Assembly (NCBI GenBank): GCA_937996675.1
Contig: CALKUN010000008.1
Location: 1 to 14,092 of the forward strand
DNA length: 14,092 nucleotides
Direction: 5' to 3'
Origin: an uncultured Candidatus Saccharibacteria bacterium
GTDB taxonomy: Bacteria > Patescibacteriota > Saccharimonadia > CAILAD01 > GCA-016700035
How positions within the stretch are numbered: the stretch's first letter is position 1; every line of letters starts with the position of its first letter. The position numbers and the translations under genes are program-made. Below are positions 13,631 to 14,092 of this stretch, piece by piece. The notes under the pieces were generated by a model that worked only from the letters and a program-made list of their open reading frames with translations, was not told where the DNA came from and did no database searches.

Positions 13631-13723
13631 GCAGGTATAGCTCAGTTGATATCGCGACTTGTCGCGCTTCAAAAACAAGCGCTCTATCTTCATCCAGGAT
13701 TTCAAAAGCGTGATCTGATACCT
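13631..13723 (+). pseudogene. tRNA-like remnant or tRNA-derived structured element
   Basis: The first 22 bases match the 5' end of the tRNA-Gly at 13749 in 20 positions, including an identical 18-base run (13634-13651) that spans the acceptor end and D loop. After that the tRNA pattern is lost: no GAGC closes the D stem, no anticodon arm with U33 and no normal T arm follow. Instead there are two hairpins, CGCGAC-TT-GTCGCG (13653-13666) and GCGCTT-CAAAAAC-AAGCGC (13664-13682), which share bases and exclude each other, and GATA/TATC and AGGTAT/ATACCT (13633-13638 with 13718-13723) could close longer stems. AAGCGCTCTATC (13677-13688) is the reverse complement of the tRNA-Gly D-arm piece, which suggests an inverted partial copy. 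Broken gene or small RNA cannot be told apart here. Confidence 0.6.
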
Positions 13724-13748
13724 TACAATGTTGAAAACAAATTATTAT

Positions 13749-13824
13749 GCGGGTATAGCTCAGTTGATAGAGCGCTTCCTTGCCAAGGAAGAGGCCAGGA
13801 GTTTGAGTCTCCTTACCCGCACCA
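13749..13824 (+). tRNA. tRNA-Gly (anticodon GCC), altered 19-56 tertiary pair
   Basis: A 76-base cloverleaf with encoded CCA: acceptor GCGGGTA/TACCCGC, D stem GCTC/GAGC, anticodon stem CTTCC/GGAAG around UUGCCAA (GCC at 13782-13784), T stem AGGAG/CTCCT. All stems are perfect. The D loop is AGTTGATA, not AGTTGGTA, so position 19 is A (13767). The T loop is TTTGAGT, so position 56 is U (13804). A19 and U56 can still pair, replacing the almost invariant G19-C56. The gene shares its transcript region with tRNA-Phe and the remnant between them and is followed by a terminator. Confidence 0.95.
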
Positions 13825-13825
13825 A

Positions 13826-13858
13826 AGAGGACTTTTCATATTTTGGAAGGTCTTTTTT
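13826..13858 (+). terminator. Intrinsic terminator after tRNA-Gly
   Basis: AAGAGGACTTTTC can pair with GGAAGGTCTTTT through 12-13 pairs, several of them G-U, around ATATTTT, and ends in TTTTTT. It begins one to two bases after the encoded CCA. Confidence 0.7.
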
Positions 13859-13869
13859 GTTGATTCTGA

Positions 13870-13875
13870 TATGAT
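13870..13875 (+). promoter_or_regulatory. -10 box for a leaderless mRNA
   Basis: TATGAT, five of six to consensus, is followed by six bases and then the ATG at 13882, so transcription would begin at the start codon. No ribosome site is seen. No clear -35 is seen across the preceding terminator. Confidence 0.4.
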
Positions 13876-13881
13876 TTTATT

Positions 13882-14092
13882 ATGGATAGAAGCCCCGAAG
13901 ATACCAGGATTGAGCAACTTTGCGAAGATTTGAAGTGTGTTGTCGTAGCCCGGCATGAAACCGGCGGGATCGGTAAGGCTTTCCTAATAGCGGCGCTTAC
14001 TATCGGTCAAAGCAGGAATGGCATAACACTATTTCACTACACTGCTTTTTATAACATCCATCATTCATTAGAATTACTACTAAAAGGCGTAT
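13882..14092 (+). CDS. IstB/DnaC-like ATPase, 5' part, with altered P-loop (runs off the window)
   Basis: An open frame of 70 codons from the ATG at 13882 to the window end without a stop. Residues 19-30 hold hydrophobic KCVVVA followed by RHETGGIGKAFLIAAL, then ITLFHYTAFYNIHHSLELL. This order (beta strand, glycine loop with Lys, helix, beta strand, 'ta---------L') resembles IstB/DnaC-type AAA+ ATPases, whose Walker A is usually GPPGTGKTH. Here the Lys is kept, but the following Ser/Thr is Ala. The start lies much closer to the P-loop than in full IstB, and the region has A/T-rich codons unlike the genes on the left. IstB proteins are helpers of IS21-type transposases, so this may be the edge of a mobile element or its relic. 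The family call is by eye and only moderate. Confidence 0.5.
   Translation, partial: MDRSPEDTRIEQLCEDLKCVVVARHETGGIGKAFLIAALTIGQSRNGITLFHYTAFYNIHHSLELLLKGV

Noticed and set aside
13559..13933. Plus-strand open frame of 124 codons spanning tRNA-Phe, the tRNA-like element and tRNA-Gly
   Set aside because: It is made of tRNA sequence read as protein.

Overview
The window looks like a piece of chromosome from a small-genome bacterium of the candidate phyla radiation. Saccharibacteria (TM7) is the best guess. The reasons are a gatCAB operon with an extra small membrane gene inside it, small YtxH/DUF5665/MscS-like envelope genes, the standard genetic code (TGA is used as stop), moderate GC content, and operon-first genes whose -10 box lies almost on the start codon. 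The lineage is an inference; no marker such as 16S rRNA is present.

Layout. Positions 1-81 hold the probable tail of a + strand gene, closed by a 17-bp-stem bidirectional terminator (88-122). Positions 135-10435 are all minus strand and read right to left: htpX (membrane protease), a six-helix membrane protein, ligA (DNA ligase), a single-pass membrane protein with a coiled coil and NTF2-like tail, then gatC, gatA, a small membrane protein with a HEPN-like R-x4-H motif, gatB, a short MscS-type channel, a one-helix protein, a YtxH protein with a histone-H1-like tail, and a DUF5665 protein. Genes inside these runs overlap by 1-20 bases or are separated by 1-2 bases, and most have good Shine-Dalgarno sites. 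The first genes of the runs do not.

Positions 10436-12683 form a block of three + strand genes: two two-helix membrane proteins of similar plan and a stand-alone HD hydrolase resembling RelA/SpoT-type alarmone hydrolases. Each has its own terminator. The block sits between htpX and lemA, genes that are commonly neighbours elsewhere, so it may be an insertion. lemA (12697-13287, minus) follows, then tRNA-Cys (minus), tRNA-Phe and tRNA-Gly (plus), with a damaged tRNA-like sequence between the last two. The window ends inside a + strand gene whose start resembles IstB/DnaC ATPases but with an altered P-loop.

Most notable points: LigA has lost all four zinc-finger cysteines; tRNA-Gly has A19 and U56 in place of the nearly universal G19-C56 tertiary pair; a TCAGGTA element abuts the -10 region of three promoters and is part of a perfect palindrome at htpX; and several genes look leaderless.
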